Part shown: positions 8,876 to 17,555 of the stretch, one piece after another
Layout: every line of letters starts with the position of its first letter
How positions within the stretch are numbered: the stretch's first letter is position 1
Source of the DNA: Campylobacter lari
Lineage (GTDB): Bacteria; Campylobacterota; Campylobacteria; Campylobacterales; Campylobacteraceae
Direction of reading: 5' to 3'
Length of the DNA: 64,000 nt
Assembly (NCBI RefSeq): GCF_001017575.1
Contig: NZ_CP011372.1
Span: 744,001-808,000, forward strand
Notes under the pieces: model-generated
The model's input: the letters and a program-made list of their open reading frames with translations, nothing else
Database searches by the model: none
What the model was told of the DNA's origin: nothing
Translations under genes and position numbers: made by a program

Positions 8876-10513
8876 GTGTTGAAAAAAAGTGTAGTATTGC
8901 TTTTAGCTGGAGTAGTTTTTGCAAATAGTGCTATGTATTCTTATAAAGAATTAGAGCAAAAACCAAATTCTTTAGCTAAGGATTATTATTTATATCGTTT
9001 ATTGGAAAAAAATGAATTTAAAAAAGAAGAAGTTGAAGGTTTAAAAGAACATATTTATCGTTATGCAGGGCGTATTAAAAATGCTATTGAAGCGATCATT
9101 CCACCTTTGGGGTATAATAAAGAATATGAAGCTTGTTATAAATTTAACACACAAAATATCTTAGATGCTAATGCTACTTGTCAGCTTATAAGATTAAATA
9201 GTTTAACTTTTATACAAGATCTTAATACTACAACGCGTAATGAAATGAAAAAAATTATCCCACAAGATAATCCAAATTTAGTAAAACTCTTAGAAGCTTT
9301 TGATGCTAAAGATCCTTTAAGTTATGCGGTTTTAAATTATGATAGTGTAAATTTTTATAAAATTTATGGTTTTTTAAAAGATAAAAAGGATTTTTTTTTA
9401 GAAAAAGATTTTGTTGATGAATTAGCAAAAGAAAAAGAATTTACAAATTTTGTAAAAGAAATTATCATTAAGAAAAAAAGTCCATTGATAAGAAAATCTT
9501 TGGTCAATGTGGATGCAAATTTAACTTTTCAAGATAATGCTTTTTATCTGGGTGTGAATGCTATTTTAGAAAATGACGATAAAAAAGCACTAGAGTTTTT
9601 TCAAGTAGCAAAAGATACTTTTAAAAGTAAGCCTTTAGCAGATAATGCAAATTTTTGGATTTATTTAATCACTCAAGATAAAAAGTATCTTGATGAGCTT
9701 GCTCAAAGTGATTCTTTAAATATTTATAGTCTTTATGCAAGGGAGTTAAAGGGTCTACCTTTGCCTAAAATAGAAGAATTAAAGCCAAAAAAACAAAAAA
9801 ATGATTTTGATATGAAAGATCCTTTTGCTTGGCAAAAACTTGCAAAAGAAATTGCAAAAGGTACTCCTAATGAGCTAAAAAAGCTTGCAAAAGATTTTTA
9901 TACTAAAGAAAATATTGCTATTTATGCTTATATTAAAGAAAGAGCTGAGGGTTTTAAAAAACATTATTTTATTATGCCTTATTTTGAGTATTTAAAAGAT
10001 TATTCTACACAAAGAAAGGCTATGATTTTAGCTTTAGCTAGACAAGAAAGTCGTTTTATACCAACAGCAATTTCAACTTCTTATGCTTTGGGTATTATGC
10101 AATTTATTCCATTTTTGGCTAATCATATAGGCAATAAAGAGTTACAAATTCCAAATTTTGATCAAGATATGCTTTTTGATCCAAAAACAGCTTATACTTT
10201 TGCAAATCATCATTTAGATTATTTAGAATCTAAACTTAATTCTCCAGTATTTGTGGCTTATGCTTATAATGGAGGTATAGGATTTACCACTAGAATGCTC
10301 AAAAGAGAAGATATGTTTAGAGCTGGAAAGTACGAACCATTTTTATCTATGGAGCTTGTTCCTTATGCAGAAAGTAGGGTGTATGCTAAAAAGGTTTTAG
10401 CTAATTATATTGTGTATTTGCATCTTCTGAACGATAATACACCGATTTCGAAATTTTTTGAAACTTTAACTCAAAACACTGATTCTCAAAACACAAATCA
10501 AGTTTCAAAATAG
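8876..10513 (+). CDS. slt: Soluble lytic murein transglycosylase
   Basis: Periplasmic enzyme that cleaves the MurNAc-GlcNAc bond of peptidoglycan to give 1,6-anhydro ends. It has a signal peptide (about residues 1-18), a long alpha-helical superhelical region, and a C-terminal SLT catalytic domain. The catalytic glutamate is E391 in RQESRF, followed by the family motifs YALGIMQ and AYNGG. The start is GTG at 8876, directly after the yggT stop; TTG at 8879 is an alternative. The last 38 codons overlap, antisense, the 3' end of the lipoprotein gene on the other strand (10401-10513). The C-terminal tail is rich in N, T and Q and probably dispensable. Confidence 0.92.
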   Translation: MLKKSVVLLLAGVVFANSAMYSYKELEQKPNSLAKDYYLYRLLEKNEFKKEEVEGLKEHIYRYAGRIKNAIEAIIPPLGYNKEYEACYKFNTQNILDANATCQLIRLNSLTFIQDLNTTTRNEMKKIIPQDNPNLVKLLEAFDAKDPLSYAVLNYDSVNFYKIYGFLKDKKDFFLEKDFVDELAKEKEFTNFVKEIIIKKKSPLIRKSLVNVDANLTFQDNAFYLGVNAILENDDKKALEFFQVAKDTFKSKPLADNANFWIYLITQDKKYLDELAQSDSLNIYSLYARELKGLPLPKIEELKPKKQKNDFDMKDPFAWQKLAKEIAKGTPNELKKLAKDFYTKENIAIYAYIKERAEGFKKHYFIMPYFEYLKDYSTQRKAMILALARQESRFIPTAISTSYALGIMQFIPFLANHIGNKELQIPNFDQDMLFDPKTAYTFANHHLDYLESKLNSPVFVAYAYNGGIGFTTRMLKREDMFRAGKYEPFLSMELVPYAESRVYAKKVLANYIVYLHLLNDNTPISKFFETLTQNTDSQNTNQVSK

Positions 10514-10895
10514 GTTTTTGTATTAACTCATCAAGGGTGATTTTGTAATAACTTGCATAATCACTTTTGATGATGTATTTAAATAACTCATCATTTTGAT
10601 CTAAGGTTTTTAAGTTAGTTTTTTCTCCATCTATGAGTATTGAAATTTGTTCTTGTTTGATATTGATATTTGGTAAAAAACTAAGCACAAAAACTTCTTG
10701 TTGACTTTTTTCATCTAATACAGGATTTAGATAACTTAACAAAGCTACTACTCGATTATCTTTATAATTAAAATTGATTTTTTGTGCATACATAAGAGTT
10801 TGGCTTTTTAAATCGATTTCACTTTGTTTTTGGGTTTTATTTGAACATGCAGTAAAAATAAGTGTTAAAAAAATAATCATATAAATTTTTTTCAT
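10401..10895 (-). CDS. Putative lipoprotein of unknown function
   Basis: 164-residue protein with a lipoprotein signal peptide: basic start MKK, hydrophobic stretch, lipobox FTAC with C17 as lipidation site. The mature part has alternating strands and no motif I recognise. A homologue sits at the same place (between slt and mobB) in C. jejuni as I recall. It ends inside slt, overlapping it tail to tail by 113 bases, and is divergent from mobB, sharing a short AT-rich intergenic region that has TATAAT-like boxes in both directions. Confidence 0.8.
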   Translation of the reverse strand: MKKIYMIIFLTLIFTACSNKTQKQSEIDLKSQTLMYAQKINFNYKDNRVVALLSYLNPVLDEKSQQEVFVLSFLPNINIKQEQISILIDGEKTNLKTLDQNDELFKYIIKSDYASYYKITLDELIQKPILKLDLCFENQCFELKFQKISKSVYYRSEDANTQYN

Positions 10896-10981
10896 ATTTT
10901 ATTCCTAATTTTTTTATAATTATAAGCTTTTAACTTTTAAAAAGATATAATTTTGTTTATTTTCTTTGATTTAAGGAAGTT

Positions 10982-11461
10982 ATGAAAAGATTAGCAATGG
11001 CTTTTAGCGGGCCTTCCAATTCAGGTAAAACAACTTTAATAACTCAAGTTGCTAAGTATTTTATGGAGCAAAATTATAAAGTATGTATTATAAAACATGA
11101 TCCAAAAGATAAAGCAAGTTTTGATATAGCAAAAAAAGATAGTTTTAAATTTTTTCAAAGCGGTGCTGATGTAATGGTTTTAAGTCCTACAAGGACAACT
11201 TTATTTACACATTCTCCAAGCACTTTAGATGAAGCTATTTCTAAGCTAGGGGATTTTGATTTTTTATTTATAGAGGGCTTAAAAACCTTAGATATGCCAA
11301 GAATTAGTGTTTTTTGCAAAGAAGTAGATGAGAGCTATTTTGCTTATTCTAAGGCTATTGCAAGCTATGAGAAAATCGAAAATAAAAATTTAACTTGGCT
11401 CTATTTGGATGATTTGGAAAGTATTTGTGATTTTATATTAAAAAATTCAAACAAAGTATAG
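10982..11461 (+). CDS. mobB: Molybdopterin-guanine dinucleotide biosynthesis protein MobB
   Basis: GTP-binding accessory protein that helps MobA add GMP to molybdopterin, making the cofactor for formate dehydrogenase, nitrate reductase and similar periplasmic enzymes. The P-loop GPSNSGKT is at residues 10-17, followed by the family features KHDPKD and a DFLFIEGLK Walker B-like strand. At 159 residues it matches a single-domain MobB. It begins the run mobB-fbp-small ORF-metG. moeA, another step of the same pathway, lies at 25054. Confidence 0.92.
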   Translation: MKRLAMAFSGPSNSGKTTLITQVAKYFMEQNYKVCIIKHDPKDKASFDIAKKDSFKFFQSGADVMVLSPTRTTLFTHSPSTLDEAISKLGDFDFLFIEGLKTLDMPRISVFCKEVDESYFAYSKAIASYEKIENKNLTWLYLDDLESICDFILKNSNKV

Positions 11462-11470
11462 GGGTAAAAT

Positions 11471-12319
11471 ATGCAAGAATTAATTAACGATATACAAAAA
11501 GCAGTGATTGAAATTTCAAAAGAACTTAGATATTTAAAAGATTTTGATTATACTACTTCTCAAAATGCAACCGGAGATAATCAATTAAAACTTGATGTAA
11601 AAAGCGATGAGATTATCACTAGAATTTTAAAGCAAAGCAAAGGTATAAAAAGCTTAATTAGCGAGGAAAAGCAAGAGCAATTATTAATCAATGAAAATGA
11701 AAAATATATTGTTGCTTATGATCCTTTAGATGGTTCATCTTTGGTAGATGTGAATTTTGCTATAGGTTCTATTTTTGCTATTTATGAGCAAGAGGCTAGT
11801 GCAAAAAACCTAAAAGCAGCAGTTTATGCTATTTATGGTGTGCGCTTAGAGCTTATAGTGTGCATAGATACTCCTAAGCTTTATAGGTTAAATGAAAATG
11901 ATGAATTTATTTTTGTCAAGGATTTAAAATTAAACGAAAAAGGCAAATTAAATGCAAGCGGTGGGACACAAAAAAATTGGTCAAATACTCATAGAACTTT
12001 TATAAAAGCTTTATTTGATGAAGGATATCGTTTAAGATATTCAGGTGCTATGGTGAGTGATTTGCACCAAATTTTACTCAAAGGTGGAGGATTATTTTCA
12101 TATCCTGCAACAAGTGATGCGCCAAATGGAAAATTAAGAGCATATTTTGAGGTATTTCCTTTTGCTTTTATTTTTGAAAAAGCAGGAGGGCTTTCTACTA
12201 ATGGAGAAAATGATTCTTTACTTGATTTAGAATTTGAAAAAATCCATGCAAGTACGCCATGCTTTTTGGGTTCAAAATATGAAATTGAAAAATTAAAACA
12301 AGCTTATAAAGGGCTTTAA
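11471..12319 (+). CDS. fbp: Class I fructose-1,6-bisphosphatase
   Basis: Hydrolyses fructose-1,6-bisphosphate to fructose-6-phosphate in gluconeogenesis, which is essential for bacteria such as Campylobacter that grow on amino acids and organic acids and lack phosphofructokinase. Metal and phosphate ligands are visible as SEE (64-66) and DPLDGSS (84-90), with further active-site segments YSGAMVSD and [20 protein letters not shown]. At 282 residues it is shorter than the usual 330 or so but collinear with the family; the allosteric N-terminal part is reduced. Overlaps the next start by one base (TAATG). Confidence 0.94.
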   Translation: MQELINDIQKAVIEISKELRYLKDFDYTTSQNATGDNQLKLDVKSDEIITRILKQSKGIKSLISEEKQEQLLINENEKYIVAYDPLDGSSLVDVNFAIGSIFAIYEQEASAKNLKAAVYAIYGVRLELIVCIDTPKLYRLNENDEFIFVKDLKLNEKGKLNASGGTQKNWSNTHRTFIKALFDEGYRLRYSGAMVSDLHQILLKGGGLFSYPATSDAPNGKLRAYFEVFPFAFIFEKAGGLSTNGENDSLLDLEFEKIHASTPCFLGSKYEIEKLKQAYKGL

Positions 12320-12513
12320 TGACTGAAGTTAAAGATGAATTTGAACTAGCTTTGGAAGTTAAAAAAAATGAACTTCAAACTTGTCAAAACGATAAAAACT
12401 TAAAATCTTGTTTACCTTGCTCTATGATTTTTGAATGCTCTTTAAGAAAAGAGTATATTGATGCAGTTTATAAGAGTATGTCTAAAGGTAAAGAAGGTGG
12501 ATTTGATTTTTAA
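12319..12513 (+). CDS. Small cysteine-containing protein of unknown function
   Basis: 64 residues with a charged N-terminal helix and a compact cysteine group, C-x(7)-C-L-P-C-x(5)-C, ending in KGKEGGFDF. The pattern could bind zinc or an iron-sulfur cluster, but no family is recognised. The ATG overlaps the fbp stop by one base and metG starts 13 bases downstream, so it is translated within this operon. The same small gene occupies the fbp-metG gap in other Campylobacter as I recall, which supports it being real. Confidence 0.8.
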   Translation: MTEVKDEFELALEVKKNELQTCQNDKNLKSCLPCSMIFECSLRKEYIDAVYKSMSKGKEGGFDF

Positions 12514-12526
12514 TTAAAGGTTTAAA

Positions 12527-14413
12527 ATGCGTTATATTACTACTCCGATATATTATGTAAATGATGTGGCACACATAGGTCATGCTTACACTACGATTAT
12601 AGCAGATACTTTGGCTAGATTTTATCGCTTGCAAGGAGAAAAAACATTCTTTTTAACAGGTACAGATGAACATGGCCAAAAGATAGAGCAAGCTGCTAGT
12701 GCTAGAAATTTTACCCCTAAAGAATATGCAGATGAAATTAGTTCTAAGTTTAAAAAACTTTGGGATGAGTTTGAAATTTCTTATGATTATTTCATTAGAA
12801 CTACAGATGAAAATCACAAATTAAGTGTACAAAAAGCATTTAAAAAAATGTTTGATAAAGGTGATATTTATAAAGGAACTTATGAAGGCTTTTATTGTGT
12901 TTCTTGTGAGAGTTATTTTACTCAAACTCAGCTTGTAAATGAGTGTCATTGTCCAGATTGTGGTAAAAAAACACAGCTTTTAAAAGAAGAAAGTTATTTT
13001 TTCAAGCTTTCTAAATATCAAAATCAAATTCTTAAATGGTATAAAGAAAAAGAGCCGATTTTACCTAAAAATAAGGCTAATGAATTGATCCACTTTGTAG
13101 AAAGTGGTTTAAAAGATCTTTCTATTACAAGAACAAGTTTTGAATGGGGTATAAAGCTTCCAAAAGAACTAAATGATGAAAAACATGTGGTGTATGTTTG
13201 GCTTGATGCTTTGATGAATTATGTGAGTGCTTTGGGTTATGGACTTGATGATAAAAATATGGATCTATGGCCTGCTCATATTCATTTTGTAGGTAAAGAT
13301 ATCTTGCGTTTTCATGCAGTGTATTGGCCTGCGTTTTTGATGAGTTTAGAACTTCCTTTACCTAAATTTGTAGCAGCACATGGTTGGTGGACTAAAGATG
13401 GTGAAAAAATGAGCAAATCTAAAGGCAATGTAGTAGCACCTAAAGAAGTAGCAGATACTTTTGGTTTAGAAGCTTTTAGGTATTTTTTGCTCAGAGAAGT
13501 TCCTTTTGGTAATGATGGGGATTTTTCACAAAAAGCATTAGTCACTAGAATCAATGCAGAATTAAGCAATGAGCTTGGAAATTTATTAAATAGAATTATT
13601 GGTATGAGTGCTAAGTATTCTCAAAATATTATTGAATGCAAAGATGTGAATTTGCATTTTAATCAAGAATTAAATGAATGCAAAGAGTATTTAGACAATG
13701 CAATCAATGCTTTAGAAAATATCCAGCCAAATCGTTATTTAGAAGAGCTTTTCAAGGCTTTATCTTTAGCAAATTTAAGTATTAGCAAATATGAGCCTTG
13801 GAATTTAATTAAAAATGATCAAATGCAAAAAGCTAATGCCTTAGTGGCTTTGTGTGCTAATATTTTAACAAAAGTTACTATTTTACTTTCAGCTGCTATG
13901 CCAAAAACAGCTTTAAAAATTGCCAAAGCTTTAAATTTTGAAATTTCAAATGAAAATTACCAAAAATTAATTTTAAATAATCAATTGTGCGATTTAAAAT
14001 CAAGTACATGTGAAGCTTTATTTCCAAAAGTTGAATTAACCCAAGAATGCAAAAAAGAAGAAAAAGTAGAAGAAAAGCCAAGTCTGCCTCAAATTAAAAT
14101 CGATGATTTTAAAAAAATCGAAATTAAAGTAGCATTAGTAAAAGATTGTCAGAATATAGAAGGCAGTGAAAAGCTTTTAAAATTTCAACTTGAGCTTGAA
14201 AATGGCGAGTTAAGACAAGTACTTTCTGGTATTGCTAAATTTTATAAAGCTAGTGAATTAATAGGCAAGCAAGTTTGTGTCATTACCAATCTAAAAAAAG
14301 CTAAAATTTTTGGCCATGAAAGTCAAGGTATGATTTTAAGTGCCCAAAAAGGTGAAAAATTAGTTTTAATTAGCCCACAAAGCTTTATTGAAAATGGAGC
14401 TTTAATAGGCTAG
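12527..14413 (+). CDS. metG: Methionyl-tRNA synthetase
   Basis: Class I synthetase that charges tRNA-Met. The HIGH motif is HIGH (16-19), the KMSKS loop is intact (EKMSKSKG, about residue 300), and the zinc knuckle has C124, C127, C142 and C145. The C-terminal approx. 100 residues (from IKIDDFKKIEIKV) form the EMAP-II-like tRNA-binding domain that dimerises the enzyme. Length 628 is typical for epsilonproteobacteria. It directly abuts the next gene (no spacer), suggesting coupled translation. Confidence 0.96.
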   Translation: MRYITTPIYYVNDVAHIGHAYTTIIADTLARFYRLQGEKTFFLTGTDEHGQKIEQAASARNFTPKEYADEISSKFKKLWDEFEISYDYFIRTTDENHKLSVQKAFKKMFDKGDIYKGTYEGFYCVSCESYFTQTQLVNECHCPDCGKKTQLLKEESYFFKLSKYQNQILKWYKEKEPILPKNKANELIHFVESGLKDLSITRTSFEWGIKLPKELNDEKHVVYVWLDALMNYVSALGYGLDDKNMDLWPAHIHFVGKDILRFHAVYWPAFLMSLELPLPKFVAAHGWWTKDGEKMSKSKGNVVAPKEVADTFGLEAFRYFLLREVPFGNDGDFSQKALVTRINAELSNELGNLLNRIIGMSAKYSQNIIECKDVNLHFNQELNECKEYLDNAINALENIQPNRYLEELFKALSLANLSISKYEPWNLIKNDQMQKANALVALCANILTKVTILLSAAMPKTALKIAKALNFEISNENYQKLILNNQLCDLKSSTCEALFPKVELTQECKKEEKVEEKPSLPQIKIDDFKKIEIKVALVKDCQNIEGSEKLLKFQLELENGELRQVLSGIAKFYKASELIGKQVCVITNLKKAKIFGHESQGMILSAQKGEKLVLISPQSFIENGALIG

Positions 14414-15355
14414 ATGAATATTTCTAATTTTATTGAGCTTATTAATGCCCAAGTTTTAAATCATGGAGCAACTTCTAGTGTTTATGATTTTAGTATAGAT
14501 TTAAACAAAGTCAAACAAGCAAGTGTTTTTTTTGCTAAAAATAATGAACAAGCAAGTTTTGCTATAAAACTTGGTGCCTATGTTATAGTAAGCGAGGAGA
14601 AATTAAGTCTTGAAGATAAAGATGTATTTTATCTTCAAGTTGATGATCTTGAAAAAGCTATTTTTAGACTTTTTAGATTTTTATGTGAAGAAAAATCTTA
14701 TGAATTTCTATACTGTAACCATATAGAATTAAAATTTGCAAAGGCATTTAATTTTAAAGTCTTACACTCAAATATTTTACTAGATTTTGATCTTTTAAAA
14801 AATTCAAAAGAAAAAACTTTCTTTTGTTCTGATGATGAAAAATTTATTTTAAAATTAAAATCAAATTTTCATACCTTAAAAGCTTGTAAATATGAAATTT
14901 TAGGTTCTAAGTCTTTATTTCAAACGAGTTTGCTTTGTAAAAATTTGTATTTTAAAGATTTAAAGTTTGCATTTTTTTATGCAGATGTTTTTGCTAGTTT
15001 TATTGAATTTATAGAAAGTCAAAAATTATCTTTTTGTTTTAATGATAAAAAATTAGAACTTTTTAAAGCCTATTTTTTGAACTCAAAAAATGAAATTTGT
15101 GCTTTTGGGGGTAGTTCTAGAGTAATTTTACTTGTAGAAAATGAAAAAGATTTTGATTTTATAGCACAAAATTTTCAAGGCGTTAAAGATTTTAAAATAG
15201 CATTAAAAAATTCACTATTTTGTGATTTTTCTTATGCAAATTTAAATGAATTAAAGAAATTTTTTGATTTTAAATATTGTCTGATCAAAGAAAACAAAGA
15301 AGATTTTTTAGAATACTTTCTTGCTCAAGAAAAAAACATTAGTTTATTTGATTAA
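14414..15355 (+). CDS. Orphan protein with Mur-ligase-like N-terminal domain
   Basis: 313-residue protein without signal peptide. The first approx. 95 residues follow the plan of the MurE/MurF substrate-binding domain: N-terminal helix, short strand, then VFFAKNNEQASFAIKLGA-YVIVSEE, comparable to the LFVALKGE...A...GA.A.LV segment of Mur ligases, then a conserved V.D...A. The rest has no GTNGKT ATP loop and no Mur catalytic lysine, so it cannot be an ordinary ligase. It starts on the base after metG. It may be a regulator or partner in cell-wall synthesis, or a degenerate ligase; function is not known. The domain assignment is inference by eye. Confidence 0.7.
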   Translation: MNISNFIELINAQVLNHGATSSVYDFSIDLNKVKQASVFFAKNNEQASFAIKLGAYVIVSEEKLSLEDKDVFYLQVDDLEKAIFRLFRFLCEEKSYEFLYCNHIELKFAKAFNFKVLHSNILLDFDLLKNSKEKTFFCSDDEKFILKLKSNFHTLKACKYEILGSKSLFQTSLLCKNLYFKDLKFAFFYADVFASFIEFIESQKLSFCFNDKKLELFKAYFLNSKNEICAFGGSSRVILLVENEKDFDFIAQNFQGVKDFKIALKNSLFCDFSYANLNELKKFFDFKYCLIKENKEDFLEYFLAQEKNISLFD

Positions 15356-15383
15356 AAAAATATCAACTTTAAAAAGCTATATT

Positions 15384-15389
15384 TATAAT
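15384..15389 (+). promoter_or_regulatory. -10 box for the AcfC-like gene
   Basis: TATAAT located 28 bases before the ATG, downstream of a T-rich segment; a typical Campylobacter sigma-70 arrangement. Confidence 0.5.
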
Positions 15390-15416
15390 TTTATTTTATT
15401 AATTTAAAGGAAAAAT

Positions 15417-16160
15417 ATGAAAAAATTTTTATTTTTAAGTTTATTTGCTGCAGCTGCATTAAATGCTGAAATTTTAGTTTATGGTCCAGGTGGTCCAGCT
15501 CCTGTTTTAAAAGAACTTGCTAAACAATTTGAAGAAAAACATGGAGAAAAAGTTATCGTTAATGCAGGGCCAACACCTAAATGGATCAAACAAGCCAAAA
15601 TGGATGCTGATATTATTTATTCTGGTAATACATCTATGATGGATGGATTTATTAAAGCAATGCCAAAACAAATTAAAATACAAGATGTTCAGGTTTTAAA
15701 TGCTAGGGGTTCGGGTATGATTGTAAGAGCTAATAACCCTAAAAAAATTAAAAAATTTGAAGACCTTTTAAAAGATGGTGTTAATGTTATGGTTGTTGAT
15801 GGAGCAGGGCAGGTTGGCTTGTATGAAGATATGGCTTTAAAAACAGGAAAAATTGAAAATCTAGAAAAACTTAGAAAAAACATCAAAGTATATGCTAAAA
15901 ATTCAAAAGCAGCAGTTGATGAGTGGAAAAATAATCCAAATATTGACGCTTTAATTATTTGGACACATTGGATTAAAGCAGTTGGTGAGAAAGAAAATAA
16001 ATTTATTAAAGCAGATAAAAACTCAATTATTTATAGAGCCGCTGAAATAGTACCAACACAAAAAGGTCTGAAAAATCCAAAAGTAGCTGAATTTATAGAA
16101 TTTACACAAAGTAAAGAAGCGCAAAAAGTATGGGAAAAAGAAGGTTGGTTAGCTAAATAA
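15417..16160 (+). CDS. AcfC-like periplasmic substrate-binding protein
   Basis: 247-residue periplasmic binding protein with a signal peptide (residues 1-17, cleavage after LNA). The mature N terminus EILVYGPGGPAPVLKELAK and the later ADIIYSGNTSMMDGF and DGAGQVGLYEDMA are those of AcfC, the accessory colonization factor of Vibrio cholerae, a type 2 solute-binding protein related to molybdate and sulfate binding proteins. The PGGPAP loop and the SGN segment would contact an oxyanion, but the ligand is not known. No permease or ATPase gene is adjacent. It has its own promoter and is closed by a strong hairpin. Confidence 0.82.
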   Translation: MKKFLFLSLFAAAALNAEILVYGPGGPAPVLKELAKQFEEKHGEKVIVNAGPTPKWIKQAKMDADIIYSGNTSMMDGFIKAMPKQIKIQDVQVLNARGSGMIVRANNPKKIKKFEDLLKDGVNVMVVDGAGQVGLYEDMALKTGKIENLEKLRKNIKVYAKNSKAAVDEWKNNPNIDALIIWTHWIKAVGEKENKFIKADKNSIIYRAAEIVPTQKGLKNPKVAEFIEFTQSKEAQKVWEKEGWLAK

Positions 16161-16163
16161 ATT

Positions 16164-16195
16164 AAAAGCATTTTACTTTAATGTAAAATGCTTTT
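16164..16195 (+). terminator. Bidirectional terminator between the AcfC-like gene and yceI
   Basis: Perfect 13-bp inverted repeat (16164-16176 and 16183-16195), arm AAAAGCATTTTAC, 6-base loop, flanked by A on the left and T on the right, so it can terminate transcripts from both convergent genes. Confidence 0.88.
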
Positions 16196-16201
16196 ATTGA
16201 A

Positions 16202-16774
16202 TTATTTTTCATTAATTTCTGCTTCGATGTTGATTTGCACTTCATCACTAAGTGTTAAACTAGAAGTATCTGGAGCAAATTTAAAATCGCTTCTTTTGAT
16301 TTGTCCTTGTAAAGTAAAGCCCGCTTTTTCTTTACCGCTATCTGTTTTAATAACCCCACCAATTTCAGTATCTAAAACGATATCTTTAGTTACACCAGCA
16401 ATGTTTAATGAACCATACATTTTACCCTTTTCGTTAGAAATTTTTTCATATTTACTCATTGTAAAAGTGATATTTGGGTGAGTTTTTGCTTTAAAAAAAT
16501 CATCTTGCTGTAAGTGAGCATCTCTTGCTTTATTTTCAGTATTTATAGAAGCAACTTTTACATTTGCTTGAAGTTTATTAAATTCAAATTTAGCACTATC
16601 AAAATCAATTACTGCATCGTAATCTTTAAAATTTCCATTTACATTACTAATTTGTAAATGTTTGATTTTAAATCCTACGTTTGTATGTGATTTGTCTAAG
16701 CTAAATTCTTTACTTAAAGCATTGCCTGCTAAAATAGAAGCAGCTAAAAAAGAACCAAGTAGTAATTTTTTCAT
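16202..16774 (-). CDS. YceI family periplasmic protein
   Basis: 190-residue secreted protein (signal peptide about 1-21, ending before KEFSLDKSHT). YceI proteins form a lipocalin-like beta barrel that binds a polyisoprenoid chain; the start of the domain (F.LD..HT.VGFKIKHL) and the block DDFFKAKTHPNITF are diagnostic. The physiological role is unclear but may involve isoprenoid quinone or lipid carrier handling. Monocistronic, ending against a shared bidirectional terminator; queC lies 60 bases upstream in the same direction. Confidence 0.9.
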   Translation of the reverse strand: MKKLLLGSFLAASILAGNALSKEFSLDKSHTNVGFKIKHLQISNVNGNFKDYDAVIDFDSAKFEFNKLQANVKVASINTENKARDAHLQQDDFFKAKTHPNITFTMSKYEKISNEKGKMYGSLNIAGVTKDIVLDTEIGGVIKTDSGKEKAGFTLQGQIKRSDFKFAPDTSSLTLSDEVQINIEAEINEK

Positions 16775-16834
16775 GTTTTCTCCTTAATATTTAAAAATAG
16801 TTATTATACAAATGAAAATAAAATGAAAGTAAAT

Positions 16835-17503
16835 TTATAAAACATATTCTATAAAATCTTTTGCATTAGCTTCTTTAAAACCTTTTAATCTTAATAAACA
16901 ACTATCGCATTTGCCACAAGCTTTATCTTCTCTTTCATAGCAAGACCAAGTATGTTCTAAGGCTACCTTTTCTTTCAAGGCTAAATCAACTATTTGTCTT
17001 TTACTTAGATGAACTAATGGGGTTTTAATTGTAACATTACAAGTTTTTGTAGTTCCTTCATTGATAAACTCACTTGCTTTTTGTATGAAATTTGCACTGC
17101 AATCAGGATAACCACTGCTATCTTCTTGCACTACTCCTATGAAAATACTTTCACATTTTTCTTTTTCAGCTATGGCTCCTGCAATGGATAAAAAAATACC
17201 ATTTCTAAAAGGAACATAAGTATTTGGAACTTCTTTTTCGTGTAGTTTTTCTTTGGGAATTTCTAAATTTAAATCCGTTAAAGAATTACCACCAATATTT
17301 GCTATAAATGAAACATCTAAAATATATTTTGTTTTTATATTAAGTTTTTCACAAATTTTATTAAAACATTCTCTTTCTTTAAACATGGTGCGTTGGTTAT
17401 AATCAAAATGTAAAGCAATGATTTTATATCCTTCTTTTTTAGCTAAATACGCACACAAAGTACTATCCATACCGCCACTTATAATACAAAGAGCTTTTTT
17501 CAT
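16835..17503 (-). CDS. queC: 7-cyano-7-deazaguanine synthase
   Basis: ATP-dependent enzyme that converts 7-carboxy-7-deazaguanine to preQ0 in queuosine biosynthesis. The PP-loop SGGMDST is at residues 9-15, and the zinc site has C188, C196, C199 and C202 ([15 protein letters not shown]). Length 222 is normal. The gene is divergent from ybeY, with both -10 regions inside one 17-bp palindrome. No preQ1 riboswitch is visible in the short leader. Confidence 0.95.
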   Translation of the reverse strand: MKKALCIISGGMDSTLCAYLAKKEGYKIIALHFDYNQRTMFKERECFNKICEKLNIKTKYILDVSFIANIGGNSLTDLNLEIPKEKLHEKEVPNTYVPFRNGIFLSIAGAIAEKEKCESIFIGVVQEDSSGYPDCSANFIQKASEFINEGTTKTCNVTIKTPLVHLSKRQIVDLALKEKVALEHTWSCYEREDKACGKCDSCLLRLKGFKEANAKDFIEYVL

Positions 17504-17521
17504 ACTTTTCCTTAATTTTGA

Positions 17522-17538
17522 TATAATTTGAAATTATA
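17522..17538. promoter_or_regulatory. Palindromic divergent -10 region of ybeY and queC
   Basis: A perfect palindrome with 8-base arms (TATAATTT, G, AAATTATA) places a TATAAT box on the plus strand at 17522-17527 for ybeY and on the minus strand at 17533-17538 for queC. The two promoters therefore face away from the same 17 bases. Confidence 0.6.
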
Positions 17539-17555
17539 AAATCAAAAGGATAATA

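Noticed and set aside
9391-9399. T9 run in slt as a phase-variable tract
   Set aside because: Campylobacter phase variation uses mostly G/C tracts of 8 or more; this T run lies in an AT-rich coding region with intact frame. No G or C tract longer than 5 was noticed in the window.
16188-16481. Plus-strand 97-codon frame opposite yceI
   Set aside because: It begins in the shared terminator and lies entirely antisense to a well-recognised YceI gene.
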